Positions 45,344 through 56,818 of a stretch of 64,000 nucleotides of DNA are shown one piece after another. Location: contig BSBM01000370.1 of assembly GCA_027924585.1 (NCBI GenBank), positions 28,169,501-28,233,500 on the forward strand, given 5' to 3'. The notes under the pieces were generated by a model that saw nothing but the letters and a program-made list of their open reading frames with translations, was not told where the DNA came from and ran no database searches. Position 1 is the stretch's first letter. Each line of letters starts with the position of its first letter. Position numbers and translations under genes: made by a program. Origin of the DNA: Larix kaempferi (Eukaryota; Streptophyta; Pinopsida; Pinales; Pinaceae).

Positions 45344-46230
45344 TGTCACGAACCCAAAATTCGTAAAAATTTAAAAATTTTCTAAGCGGCCTAATCACCA
45401 TTAAATACTTTGTGGAAATATAACATGTATACTCAATATCTATAAATACGACATTTAACGCCTCGTAATTTATTATTGAATATTTATGAGAGGGTTTTAG
45501 TACATACTTACAACCGATGGAATTACCTTGCGTATTTATGAAAGGGTTTTAGCACATCATTTCCAATCTTCACAATTTCCTTCCTCACTTGGGACAGTTT
45601 CCAAGTAAGAGGAAGTATCTCATCTATAAAATTTAGTAAGTTACTTCCACAATTAATTAGACACATATTTCAACAACTCATCATATTTGAATATTCCATC
45701 TTCACCTTGAACATCTTTATGGAATTCTTTAGCTTAAATGTACCATATACAAACATGTATCTATGTAGCTATTATATGATCATTATGAATAACTATCAAT
45801 TTATCCCTCATCAAAACATACACTAATATATATATGTAAACCACAAAACATTACAACAAAATCACTATATTATTAGAAAGCTATATCACTGATCCCATAT
45901 TAACTTTTCCATGTCTAACCAACTCTTTCTATCTTTATTATCCTATTATAAGTAAAAAGGAACCGCACCTTGTATACCATACCTCATCATAAACATTACT
46001 GCCAATTCATATATGACAAATCCATGAGAGATAGTAAAACATTCATATAAGTAAGTGGTACACAAAATACTATACAAATACCTAAATTCCAATCATAAGT
46101 ACACACATAAACACGAGAACCCAAAAACATATACAAGGGACCACAGACATATAAATACACATAAGAGGATACCACAATTATTTGGTTACTAAGGAGGGTA
46201 ATAATCTATACACATGACTTATCCACGTGT
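45344..46230 (-). repeat. Truncated 5' LTR of the LARD-like element
   Basis: This segment matches 39589 to about 40470 from TGTCACGAACCC through ACATGACTTATCCACG and then stops. The missing part of the LTR was not found further right, so it was deleted or lost in the event that placed 46231 onwards here. Confidence 0.82.
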
Positions 46231-46481
46231 TGTGGCCACGACAGATCCCATGCTTAGTTTAAGCACGGGAGCCCCATTCCTAATAAACACAAAGGCAGTT
46301 GGGTGAGTTTTCTTGTAAATATGAGATTTTGGTTTTTTATCCCTAAGATCCCTTATCCATACTTTTGTCCTGTGTGTTTTCCTCTCGATCTAAAAATTTA
46401 TAAGTGTTTTGGGATTGCAGAAAGCTTGATTTTTTTAGTATTTTATCATTTACTTCTATCAACCCGAAACCCGACATTTAG

Positions 46482-46933
46482 GAAACCCGAAACCCGCAGC
46501 CCGACAGTTGCGGCATTTGTTTGTTTGTCGTGGACTTTAGGAAACCCAAAGCCCGCAACCCGACAGTTGCGGGTTGTGGGATTTTATTTTGCAACCTATG
46601 ATTTTTGTCATCCCGACACCCGTAACCCGACAGTTGCGAGTTGCGGGTTTTCTTTGTAAATAATATTGGGAAATTTTATCCGGAAACCCAAAACCCACAA
46701 TTGCGGCTTTCGACTTTCGGGAATTTCTTTTTTAAATTTAATTTTGTTGTGTGTTCCCGAAACCCACAACCCGACACTTTTGGGTTGCGGCTTTCGGGAA
46801 AAGTTTTTCGATTGCGATTTTTGTTTCCCATTCCCGAAACCCGCAACCCGACATTTTTGGGTTTCGGCTTTCGAGAATTCTTTTGCGCTTTTTTTTCTTG
46901 CAATCCCGAAACCCGCAACCCGACACTTTCGGG
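46482..46933. repeat. Array of about seven spaced hairpin modules
   Basis: Modules start near 46482, 46540, 46612, 46682, 46756, 46833 and 46905, spaced 58-77 bp. Each has a left arm close to CCCGAAACCCGCAACCCGACA, and several have a facing arm GGGTTGCGGCTTTCGGG, so the arms pair at up to about 16 of 17 positions (best at 46756-46798). Sequences between modules differ from one another. A degraded start is visible at 46462. Origin and function are unknown. It is not a CRISPR: the repeats are degenerate and the setting is a eukaryotic element. Confidence 0.85.
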
Positions 46934-47769
46934 ATTCTTAAATAAACTTTCAAAATAAATATGAGCCCGATCCTGCATCCCGCTCCGATTCATCTCAGCC
47001 GTCCATTCCTTTTGATACCATGGTCATGTTTTAATCTAGCAAATGTGATAAGTAAGGGTTTTTTTTCTATTTTATTTTACTGTTGAACAATTGTTCCGTC
47101 GCACTATTATTTCGTTGCAGGAATTCCTGTCAAAAGACGTTACTATTGGTTTTCAGTTACTCTAGGTTGGATTGTTGCCATTACTGCATACTGTGTTCGT
47201 TAGTTCTGGTTTTGTATTTAACATCCTTTTGCCATTGTTTCGACTCTTTAAGATTCCATATCATTACACCTGTTTCGGTCTGAAAGGTTGTTCCGGTTAT
47301 TCTGTTAAAACAGGTCACCCGGATGTGATTTGATACGTGCAAAAAGGTTGCTAGTCTGTGTACTGAAGCTCCTGTTTGAGTCATTTCGCATTCAAATTTC
47401 TAGCCATAATTTCCATTTTTTGTCACAAATCTGAAGTCATGATTGCTGATGTGAAAATAATTGTAATAATGAGTTTTTGAAAGCAGTTTAAGTCGTGCGG
47501 CCTTCGGCTGGTTGTGTACTTTCACATGGGTTTAGATCCAACTGATGCATGTCTTCGCTCGTTTCATTACAGTTTGGATAATTGCAATGAATTGATCATA
47601 TAATTTGAATGATTACCACTTGTCCTGCCCAATTACTGTCATCTTATCGGTTGGCCTTAAATTGGCAACGAACATGAAACCTTTAGCTCGTCCCTTTTTT
47701 TCTTTTAGGGAAAAAATTCTATGTGATAATCTTGTAAGCCTACTTCTGAACGTATCTTATATAAGCAAT

Positions 47770-48150
47770 ATGCAGACAGGTAATGAATCTCCCAATGCAT
47801 GTTTTAAAGATGAAGAACTCTATCCCTTACTATATCAAGAACCTATGTCACCACCTTTCGATGCAGGTGTTCTTGATTTCAGTAGCGATAGCGGTGAATA
47901 AGATTTTGAGGCTCTGTCTGTCTGCATGCAATTCCCTGATGAGAAAGAGAAGAAAGTTCCCGAGGAATTGGCTGACCATGACGACGATGTTATACAAGAT
48001 TTTATAATCAACCAAGAACCTGATGTCCCGCCAACTTCTTCTGAAGTAGATCCTTTAATGGAGTTTTCCGTTTTTGATAATATAGTTCCTGATCTAGAAG
48101 TTCCCACGGCAGATTCTCCGCAAGCCAAACCACCTGTTGCTGATAGTTAG
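47770..48150 (+). pseudogene. Acidic reading frame of unknown family, one stop
   Basis: From ATG 47770 a 127-codon frame runs to TAG 48150 with one TAA at 47899-47901. It reads MQTGNESPNACFKDEE, then LDFSSDSGE, the stop, then KKVPEELADHDDDVIQDFII and EVDPLMEFSVFDNIVPDLEV. It is strongly acidic with no membrane segment and no domain I recognise. It lies just upstream of what looks like a gypsy 3' end, so it may be an accessory C-terminal part of such an element. Confidence 0.4.
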
Positions 48151-48159
48151 CAATTTGGG

Positions 48160-48500
48160 ATTGAATTTTTGTTGTGTCTTGAAGATCTCTTTGATTAAAG
48201 GACGAATTTTTAGAAAATCATTTTGAGAGGTGGCGGAAATCATGTAAAACGAGAAAATGGCAAGATTTCTTGGGTCGATAGTTTGATCCGATTTCGTAAT
48301 CCTTATTTTGGGAAATCTCTATCTTTCTATTCTGCTGTAATTACCTATTTAAAGAGGAGGACCTCTCGTAGTTAGGGGTTGGGAATTTTGGAGTTGGAAG
48401 TTAGTAGGAGACTGGACTGGAGATACTCTGTTTAGCAGAGCCTTTTGTAATTTCTATACAAGACCTCTTTTAATATAGTAAAGTTATCTTTTGATCTATC
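48160..48500 (+). repeat. Probable 3' end and LTR start of a gypsy element
   Basis: AAGGACGAATTTTT...TTGAGAGGTGGCGGAAATCATGTAA resembles the end-of-pol and polypurine region of chromovirus-type gypsy elements, after which an LTR would begin near TGTAAAACGAG (48245). Further in, CTATTTAAAGAGG (near 48348) is a plausible TATA box. No matching 5' LTR was found in the window. Confidence 0.4.
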
Positions 48501-49983
48501 TTCTGTTATTCCTCATTTTTCTTTGAGAATTTCTGATTCATGCTTCAAATTGTCATCTTTTATGTATTTAATATTTTGCAGGATATCCATTAATGCTTAG
48601 ACCTATTATATTGATTTTTCTGTATGACTGTTTCATGCATGAAGTTGTTTTTGTTCAGTTTTAAACATTTTCATCTTATATTTCTGCAAATGATTCGGCT
48701 TCAATATATTTATATAATCAAATGTTAATTTTTCAATTTGGGATAAATAGATCATACATACATGAAAAAATAAATAGATAGAGAAATCATAGAGGTATAT
48801 TTGGTTTAGGGAATTCATTGATTGTAAGACCCATTATCATGTTTTGTGGGATGTTACAAACTGAATCTATCTAAAGTATTCATTTGCATAACATGATTTA
48901 GGTCTTTTAATTGTAAAATAATGTTGTAGTTAATAAATTATTTACAAATGTAAGTTCCAACATCCCTAATTTTTTATGTAGTTACTAATTATTTAAGATA
49001 CAATTAGTAATCTAATTTATGCAATTTAATGTTCTACTTTTGAAATTCAATTGAAACAAAATAAAAACAAGGAATGTATGGGTTGATTATCTAAATAATC
49101 TATTTGGAGTAGCAATCCAATGAAACCCTTCTCGACAATAATCTAGACTAACCTTACCAAACTAGGATTTACCTCCCAACCAACTAAGAATAGCCTATCC
49201 AACTCCCTAGTTCCAAGAAGCTTACATATTTCTTGGCCCTCCGTTTCCAAAGCTTTCCAAACAAAAACAACTACCAAAAATATCCCATATCTCATTTCAA
49301 GAGTTATTCCTCAATTAAAACCGCAATAAAAACTCCTCCTTCTCCCTTTCCAACCCCTCCTATTTATCATATTTCTTCTTTACTTCACCACTGGATCCCG
49401 TTGGGAGGAGCAACTCCCTCCTTTGCAAGAGGGTCATAACAAGTTAAAATAATATACAATCTTATATAAACAATAATTACTAACATCTCCTTTACAGGTA
49501 AATCAGATAAAAATCTTCACAATCAAATCAAAATATTGACAAAGTTTTCTTGGATCATATTTTTTATTAAGGAATGAAACCTAATTTTATATCCAAAGGA
49601 AATGCACCAAATATATATATCTATTGTTGTTTAGAAATAAATTTTTAATCAATATAAATTTCGTTTTTAATATATAATTTGGATAATAGTAGTGTATGCT
49701 CGGAAGGTATGTAGGCCTAGCTAGCACATAAATAGATTGTGTGTACTAGTGATAAGAAGTAATTACCTCTAATACATAGTGTTGGGATATATTACCCATC
49801 TAGATATTAGGCATAAAAAACAATTTATTTTCCCTAGTACACAGACCATGTTGTTGACTTCCAAGTGCATAGTCCTCATCATTGTGATTATCACCGGACT
49901 ATTGATTTGTCACCTTTGGCCTCATTATCCCGAGATGCGCCCTCTCCCATAATTTTTGGGACGCGTTGAGTCAGTCTCGTAAA
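48501..49983. other. AT-rich gene-free stretch
   Basis: No supported gene or clear repeat. The small frame at 49233-49439 is Ser/Pro-rich without a domain and I treat it as chance. Confidence 0.5.
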
Positions 49984-50661
49984 ATGCCAGAACAAGCTGC
50001 AGAAATAGTGCACTACTTAAATAGTACAACGAAGAAGCAATTAGAGGATCTGTAGATTGCAAAATAGAGTCAGTTAATCATGTGAGAAAATCAGATGATC
50101 ATGGAGGAGACTTTGATTAAAAGGACTTAGAACACAATAAAGGCACTAACTTGGGGAGTAGATTCATTCAAAGACATATTAAATGATGTCATCAAGTTGG
50201 GATTACCACACCCATGGGATGGAAGTAGAGAGATGTATAAAAAGGAGGAATATGTGGAAAAATTAGCCCAAAATAAAATCCAAGAAACACTATTTGATGT
50301 TTTAGAGGGAGTAATTAGTGGGGAACCAGCATCTGAAAGATCAAAAAATGAGTTCGAAATATGGGCACTCCTCAAAAGTCTGCTCAGAAAATTAAATCCC
50401 ATATCTTATGAGAAAAACACAAATGCTTAGATTATATTAGAGACGTTAAAGGCACATCATATTCCCATGGGAAAAGAGTGGCAATCAGTGGCCAAGTATC
50501 ACAAGCTAATATTTGCCACCCAAAGGGAAACATGTGGGGTAGACATCATGACAAATGTCAGGACTGTTTATAGGTTAGTCTACTCCTTAGGATTTTATGC
50601 CACCAAGGGGACAAGCAAATGTTCATATGATGCATCAGATGATGATGCAAGGGGTTGTTAG
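49984..50661 (+). pseudogene. Decayed gag-like frame of unknown family
   Basis: A single frame of 226 codons runs from ATG 49984 to TAG 50661 without any frameshift, interrupted by five stops (50053, 50065, 50083, 50128, 50428). All five fit C-to-T changes in CAG or CGA codons. The peptide starts MPEQAAEIVHYLNSTTKKQL, continues as a helical, Gln/Met/Glu-rich stretch and then GLPHPWDGSREMYKKEEYVE and WQSVAKYHKLIFATQRETCG. It has no zinc knuckle. I infer a capsid-like or gag-like protein from size, composition and setting only. A host protein is possible. Confidence 0.4.
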
Positions 50662-51614
50662 ACCAATGACTTATCTGGGTGGACAACCATGTGTGAATCC
50701 AAGTGTATACATGAGAGGGAAGGCATCTCAACAGAAAGGAAATAAAAGTGGTTCGAGTAAGAAAAGGTGAATTAGGAAAATTTGTTAGGCAGTTACAAAA
50801 TAAAGTGAAAGTGACAGATTTAAAATTTTGTTGCAAATCGGTTGAGGACATCCAAAATTAGTTATTCTTGGAAGGCCTATATAATGTAGTTTGAGATCAT
50901 TAATCAAGGCTGTAAATTTTTAGAGGTCCTCTAGGATTGTTGAGTTGATGGATTGTTTTGTATGTAATGAAATATTCATTGAGATTAAGATTGTAGAGTG
51001 TTGTAGAGATGTTCTTCCTCTGTATATCCTCCTCCAGTTTTGTCATAACTCTTCCATGTCTATGTAGATATTTCATTAGATAATAATAAAGCATTGAGCA
51101 TCAGATTCAGCCCTATTTTGTGTGATTGATATAAATGTTGTGTTGAATGTTGAAATTGATACCAGGTATTTTAATTCATTTGACCTCTGGTCCAATTTCA
51201 GATGTGCATTTGATTCAGCAGTATTTGAAGTTTTCCTTTATTGTTGTTTCTATGTAGATCATGTTTCCTATAATTTCATAAAAATTCATTAGATGTTTAT
51301 ATGTTGTAATAAACTATAGAATTATTTTAATTAAAAGATCAGTATGTTTTTGCTATCATTTGAGTGTAAGAGATTTCTCCTGCAGACACCTCTTATAGTT
51401 TTTTTTCTCTATTTGATAAATTCATGTCCACTAAAACTTGGAGCATTTTCTACTTTGCAAAATTCCTTTGAAAATGATTTTCTATGTTCAAATCAGTTCA
51501 TAATATTTACTTATAGAGAGATTCAATGAAGCATCACATTTATATCTCAACTCCACATAGATTTAGATCTAAAATCTATAAAATTTGAGCTGCATCATGC
51601 CCTTATGTGCACTA
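50662..51614. other. AT-rich gene-free stretch
   Basis: Nothing coding is recognisable. It may include the leader or LTR of the gypsy element that follows, but no LTR pair could be identified. Confidence 0.5.
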
Positions 51615-51670
51615 CATTCAGCCTAGTATGCCTCAGGGACTAGCAGTCCCCAAGAGGTATCCAACTCCCC

Positions 51671-52330
51671 AAGATTGGAATGGGGAAGTTTGATGGCAAG
51701 GGCCCCATAACATGGATATTCTAGATGGAGCAATTCTTTGATATACACTAGGTGCCAAATCTACAAAAAGTAACTATTGCATCTTTATATTTAGAACCTG
51801 AGTAGTTTATGTGGTAGCAATGGATTTGTGAATATAGAAAGAACTCTAATATCTATTTGTCCATTTTTACAGAGGAATTGATATTATATCATAATGATGT
51901 TAAGAGCAATTCCTTCTTTACCAAATTGATAAATCTAAGCCAAAGAGGTCTAGTAATCGATCACAATCAATAATTTCAAAATTTAAGAGTCTTAGAGTGG
52001 AGAGCATACCAGGTGATAAATTGTTGGATCTATTTATTGGAACCTTAAAATATATAATGAGGTTAATCTATTCGAACCAACATCCTTAGAGAAGGATTTC
52101 ATGTTTGCAAGGAAGGTTAAATGTAAAAACATGGCAATGTCTACTAAAAGGACCACCTCTAATACCTATAGAGAAAATAGTGTTCGTTCTTCTAACCCAC
52201 CTAAACCACAAGGTTGAAACCTCAACAAATGGATGAAAGAAGAGAAAAAGGTCTAATCTTTAAGTGTGAAAACAAGTATAGTAAGGGACATAAGTGTGGT
52301 GAAAAGAAATTATTTTTCATAGATTTTGAA
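51671..52330 (+). pseudogene. Gypsy gag and zinc-knuckle region
   Basis: Decayed gag reads KIGMGKFDGKGPITWIF, stop, MEQFFDIH, stop, VPNLQKVTIASLYLEPE, with further stops and frame changes. The first stops are TAG where CAG would fit. Near 52250 MDERREKGLIFKCENKYSKG HKCGEKKLFFID-like sequence is the gypsy knuckle, with the first Cys of the expected CxxC replaced by Ile. Confidence 0.75.
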
Positions 52331-52468
52331 GAGGAAGAAGCAAAAGAACAGGAACCATCTCAAGCTGAAGAAATAGAAGAGATTACTCCCACCATATCTT
52401 GTCTTGGATTGACTATAATTAGCACTCATCAAACTCTTAAGATCGAAGGATATATACAAATAAAATGG

Positions 52469-53085
52469 TAACGGTGTTGATTGATTCTGGATAATTTATT
52501 CACTGTCAATTAGCCAAAGTTCTTAATTGCTATATATATCCAGCACCAAAGTTACAAGTAATGATTGCAAATCGAGAAACTATCAATTGCCGAGGGAAAT
52601 GCCATAATATTAATATTACTATGGGGAAATATTTATTGAATATTCCAATGATTGATATCCCAATGGGTGGCGCTAATGTTGTCTTAGGGGTTCAATGGTT
52701 ACAATCATTGGGAACAGTGGATTTTAATTTTCAAGAACTTTTCATGAAATTTTCTTGGGAAGGAAAATAATTTGAGTTAAAAGGTATTATAGGGAAACCA
52801 AGCAAGGTGATAAGCTCTAATGGAATGACAAAATTGTTGAAAAAGGGACATCAAGAAGTAATTGCACAATTATGCTCACTAGAGGATCAAATATCTAAGC
52901 CCCATGTTCCCCTAGATCTCAAAAGGGTCATTGATAAGCATTCCAAGGTATTTGAAGATATTCCAAAACGTCTTCCACGTAATCAAGATCATGATCATGC
53001 TATTGACATGATTCCAAGAACTGTTCCTCCTAACACGAGACATTACATATATCCTTATGGATAGAAGAGAAAAATCTAGGGTGTG
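52469..53085 (+). pseudogene. Gypsy protease and start of RT
   Basis: VLIDSG at about 52474 is the aspartic protease motif, followed by a TAA. The next part, ANVVLGVQWLQSLGTVDFNF, is the typical end of the gypsy protease domain. IDKHSKVFEDIPKRLP and then DHAIDMIPRTVPPNTRHYIY and YPYG mark the entry to RT. The frame is cut by the solo LTR at 53086. Confidence 0.82.
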
Positions 53086-54120
53086 TGTTGTTCAGTATTT
53101 CTACCCTATAGTGAGGAGATGGCCACTACCGACTGGGTGGGGTTGACAGGTAAACACATTGATTATGTTGCATTAGTTTACTGCAAAAGAAAGAGATCGG
53201 GATTGAGAGAAGTACCTCTTTTCGACGACTGATCCTAGCTTTCGCTTGGTCTCTTACTTGCTCTTCTACTTGACGAACCTGCAACACAAAAGATACCTTC
53301 CTCAGCGTATCTTGACCATATAACATATGTTGAAATTATAAAACAATTTAACATCAACTATAATCAAGAATTAAGCCAAATAGACATACAATCCAATAGA
53401 TATCTGATTTGGGACAAGAAGGGTGTTTCGACCTTTTTATTGTCAAAGAAACATGAAATCAGTACAATATACCTGACATGTAGAGATGTTTCTGCAACCG
53501 AATCCTGGGCTCCTGCTCTTCACTCTAACTTGGGACTTTCCTCCAGCATAACAATGCTTAAAGCCTTTCTTCTAGGTCTAGTTCTCTCTAGTTTGAGACT
53601 AGTCTCTCTCATGGATCCTCCTTGTATTTATGGGACAAGGTAGGCAGTTGGAATCGAGAGGTGGTTGGATTGGGAGGTTGGGGAAGTTGCAAAACCAACT
53701 TCAACTAATCCCAATTCGTCAACTTAATATATTTTTGATTTCATCTTTAAGATGTTCACGAGTTTCCTCAAGGCATAATAGTGCACAGTACGCAACTTCA
53801 GTGTTTTACAACAAGCGCTTGCAACTTTTTCTGAGGTGTGCGCTAGTTTCCCTTGAGTAAAGTAGGGCATAATAGCAGATGCGCACGGGTTTCTCTTGAG
53901 GAAAGTAAGGCATACTAGCAAGATGTGCGCTAGTCTTCTTCCCACATAGTAACGCACATGTCAAAAGATCAAGTAAATAAGGGAAATTCCCAGCTGAAGA
54001 GGGTAGGTTCAGTCCATACATCATCCAAGGCAATCTAGCTCTTCAATCCATGTTGTCCTTTTGTGTGATTGACAGCATAATGTGATCACGGACGGAGAAG
54101 TGCAGATTTTCCCTATAACA
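53086..54120 (-). mobile_element. Solo LTR inserted in the gypsy RT
   Basis: 1,035 bp with plus-strand ends TGTTGTTCAG and CCCTATAACA, so the termini are TGTT...AACA. Flanks are GTGTG (53081-53085) and GTCTG (54121-54125), a 5-bp duplication with one mismatch. Read on the minus strand a TATA-like CATAAATACAAG lies at 53621-53632, suggesting minus orientation. It contains degenerate tandem units around GCGC(A/T)..GTTTCTCTTGAG.AAAGTA..GGCATA at 53757-53960. A lone LTR arises by recombination between two LTRs of an element. Confidence 0.65.
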
Positions 54121-54581
54121 GTCTGGTTGAAGAAATGTTAGAGGAATGCATAATTAGACCTAGCCAAAGTTCTTAATCTACACCAATGGTAATGGTACAC
54201 AAAAATAAAGGCTCGTGGCATATCTGTCCAAATTATACAGAGATCAACATGCTGACCATTAAAGATAAGTTTTACATTCCTATCATTGATTAATTATTAG
54301 ATGAACTACATGGAGTAGTTTACTTCACAAAGTTGGATCTTCATTCAGGGTATCATCAGATTAGAAGGAAGGAAGAAAACATCTAAAAAAACAATAATAA
54401 CTCATGAATTTCATTATGAATTTATGGTCATGCCTTTTGGACTTACGAATGCACCTTCCACATTTCAAGGTTTGATTAATTCTATTTTTGAGCCCTTCCT
54501 TATAAAATTTGTGTTAGTATTTTTTTATGATATACTAATCTACATCAAGTCCTTGGAAGAACATGTTCAATATGTTGATAA
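54121..54581 (+). pseudogene. Gypsy RT palm region
   Basis: Decayed RT reads LVEEMLEECIIRPSQSS, then [54 protein letters not shown] and [20 protein letters not shown]. The catalytic motif that should be (F/Y)DD reads FYDI, so the first of the two Asp residues is Tyr. Several TAA/TAG stops are present. The coding sequence resumes after the next insert at 59012. Confidence 0.85.
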
Positions 54582-55786
54582 TGTTAGTTTTTATGGCATC
54601 GGGATGTCCTCCATGGTTCAGATGCCTTGCATGGAGGTACATCAACAATATAGGCATCAATGTGGAATAGAGGGTGAGATACACTCTACTCAGTGGCATG
54701 AGTCCATTGGTGGATGCATGCGGACTATCCGGGGTGTTTTGACCTTTGCATGCATGATTTTTGCATGACCTGTCAGTGATTATAGGATGCATGCAAAAGA
54801 GTCTTTTTGCATGCACTAAGATTAGGTTTTTGTAAAACCTAATTCATCGATGAGATTATTTATGGAGGCGGGGGGTCCTCGGATGATGTTGCTCAGTTGA
54901 CTTATCAAAGAGTGATAGATCAGGAGTGAGGAGGGCGCATTAGTACATGCAGGTCGACTTTCTGAGAGAGAGAGGAGCTGCTACAGGAGCTAGGGTGGTC
55001 AAATCTGAGCTGGATCAGTGACCATCAGCTCCAGAGGTACTTGGTAGTGAATTCTGTGGACTAAGATAGTTCACTGAGGTGGTTTCTGCTGAGTTTGAGG
55101 AGGACATGTTCCACAAAGGAGGAGGGCACATTACCTGAGGAGAGAGGAGCTCATTCAGAGCCCGATCGTCCGATTCAGAGTCTGAGACGATCAGGATAGT
55201 CTTGCCTCAGTGTTTGAGGAAGGTTTGTGACGATCAAAGCTCAGATTTGTTGAGATCTGGCCCAGTATGAGTATCAGACATCCAGAGGGGAGGGCACACT
55301 TATGCATGCAGAGGAGGGCGCATTCTTTAGTTGAGCAGTTGGTTGTCTTCTGTTGCAGAGCATATCAAAGCATAGGATAGAGAGAGGCAGTATAGTCAGG
55401 GGCACCTGCAGAGAGTCTCAGATCCATTTTGACAGTTAGGGCACATTCTCCCAGTGCATCCATCAACTAATGCATGCAGATCTATAGTTTGAACCGTTCA
55501 AGGATTGAGTTACTACTGATGTAACTATATTGTATTTTCTTATTTATATATATGCTCTGGGATCGAAAGAGAAAATAGCCCCACAGGATTGTTGGTTTTC
55601 CTCGATTGGGGTTTCTAGTGTATATGCAGTGTTACTTGTGTGATTGCATGTGTGTCAAAGTTGTAAAGAGATCTAATTGTTGAGTTTATGTCTTTATGAG
55701 TATTTATTGATATACGAGACTCAAACCACTTGAGATCTCAGCGATATCTAGAGGGAGTAGTGATATCTGGATTAATAAAATTTACA
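54582..55786 (+). repeat. 5' LTR of the gag-only element
   Basis: 1,205 bp from TGTTAGTTTT to AAAATTTACA. It matches 57842-59011 throughout, with a number of small indels and substitutions. It contains a recurring GGAGGGC(A/G)CA motif and GAGGAG-rich stretches. Confidence 0.9.
55541..55555 (+). promoter_or_regulatory. TATA-like box of the gag-only element LTR
   Basis: TATTTATATATATGC lies 245 bp before the LTR end and is conserved in the 3' LTR at 58766-58780. It is the best promoter candidate in this LTR. Confidence 0.6.
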
Positions 55787-55798
55787 TGGTATCAGAGC
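55787..55798 (+). other. Primer binding site of the gag-only element
   Basis: TGGTATCAGAGC follows the 5' LTR without a gap. Confidence 0.93.
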
Positions 55799-56013
55799 CC
55801 TGGTAAGGGTCGAGAAGGAAAATCACACATATATCAATGACGATAGAGACCAGATCTACCAAATATGAGGAGCAGAGCTCAGATATGAGGTTATAGAGGT
55901 CAGATCTATCATATATGTGAGTTCACTGGCTAGATCTGAGATAGATCTACCAGATCTGTGATCAGGAGAGAGTCTTCTTTCACTGTGGGTTACAATATTT
56001 CAGTTCAGAGAGT

Positions 56014-56818
56014 ATGGCCACTAGGTTTAGAGTGGAGGATTGGTTGGATGGTGCCTCCAACTACAGTGCATGGAGGGCACAGATTGTACTCTTGTTGAAA
56101 GAGTGTGAACTGTGGCATGTTGTGAACAGTACAGTCGCAAATCCAATCACAGTTCCGTCATATGCTACTACTAAAGATGCATATGATAAAAAGAATGTGA
56201 AAGCTCATAGGATCATTCTTGATGCTATCAAGGATCATGTCATTCCACATGTCTCACCAAAGACAATGTTTATGAGATATGGGATGCATTGACTAGTTTC
56301 TACCAGAGTTCCAATGCCAACAGGAAGATGGTTCTCAGAGAGAGACTGAGAAGCATCAAGATGGGCAAGGATGAGAGCATGTCCACATACCTCACCAAGA
56401 TCACTCAGGTGAGGGATGAGTTAGGAGTTGTGGGAGAAAAGGTTGAGGATAGCGAGTTGGTAAGACAAGCCCTAAATGGAGTGACTATGCCATGGGAAGT
56501 ATTTGTCCAGTCCATTATTGCTAGAGAGAACCTTTCTAAGTGGGATCGTCCGTGGGACGAATTCACCCAGGAGGAGATCCGCAGAGGATATATTCAGGGA
56601 TCAGCTTCAACCATTCCAGAGGAGGAGGTAGCACTTGCTGCAAAGGGGAAGTAGAGGTACAAACAGAAGAAGGATCTAAGCAATATCAAGTGCTTTTCCT
56701 GCAATGATTATGGACACTATGCAGGACAATGTCCACATAAGAAGAAAGAGAAGCAGGAAAAGGATGAGCAGATAGCATTAGAAGAGGAGGTTGATGAGTT
56801 TACCTCTTGGTTTGAAAG
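56014..56818 (+). pseudogene. Copia-type gag of the gag-only element
   Basis: From ATG 56014: MATRFRVEDWLDGASNYSAW is a UBN2-type gag N-terminus. A one-base loss near 56267 shifts the frame to 56289 onwards (SSNANRKMVLRERLRSIKMG, LVRQALNGVTMPWEVFVQSI). A TAG at 56652 follows, then the zinc knuckle CFSCNDYGHYAGQC (56697-56738) in the same frame. The domain is otherwise complete and resembles the gag of the copia at 1181, consistent with a copia relative whose proteins were once supplied in trans. Confidence 0.85.

Larger units (their letters stand above)
39589..46230 (-). mobile_element. LARD-like non-coding LTR retroelement, 5' LTR truncated
   Basis: Read on the minus strand: a truncated 5' LTR (46230-45344), a primer site TAGTATCAGAGC (45341-45330), a non-coding interior of 2.9 kb, a polypurine tract (42476-42460) and a full 3' LTR of 2,871 bp (42459-39589). 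The LTR termini are TGTAACA and TGTGACA. No gag or pol domain is readable in any frame of the interior. Very long LTRs around a non-coding core match the description of LARDs, which depend on proteins from other elements. The 5' LTR keeps only its last 887 bp. At 46230 the match to the other LTR stops abruptly. Confidence 0.78.

Noticed and set aside
46482-46933. CRISPR array
   Set aside because: The repeats are spaced but degenerate, pair within themselves, and lie in plant-type DNA without any cas gene.
46641-46993. Several overlapping 'NPQPDTFG'-type frames
   Set aside because: All phases and both strands stay open over the hairpin array because of its composition, so none is evidence for a protein.
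53086-54120. Cut-and-paste transposon in the gypsy RT
   Set aside because: The ends are TGTT...AACA with a 5-bp duplication and a TATA-like box, which fits a solo LTR better. No longer terminal inverted repeat was found.
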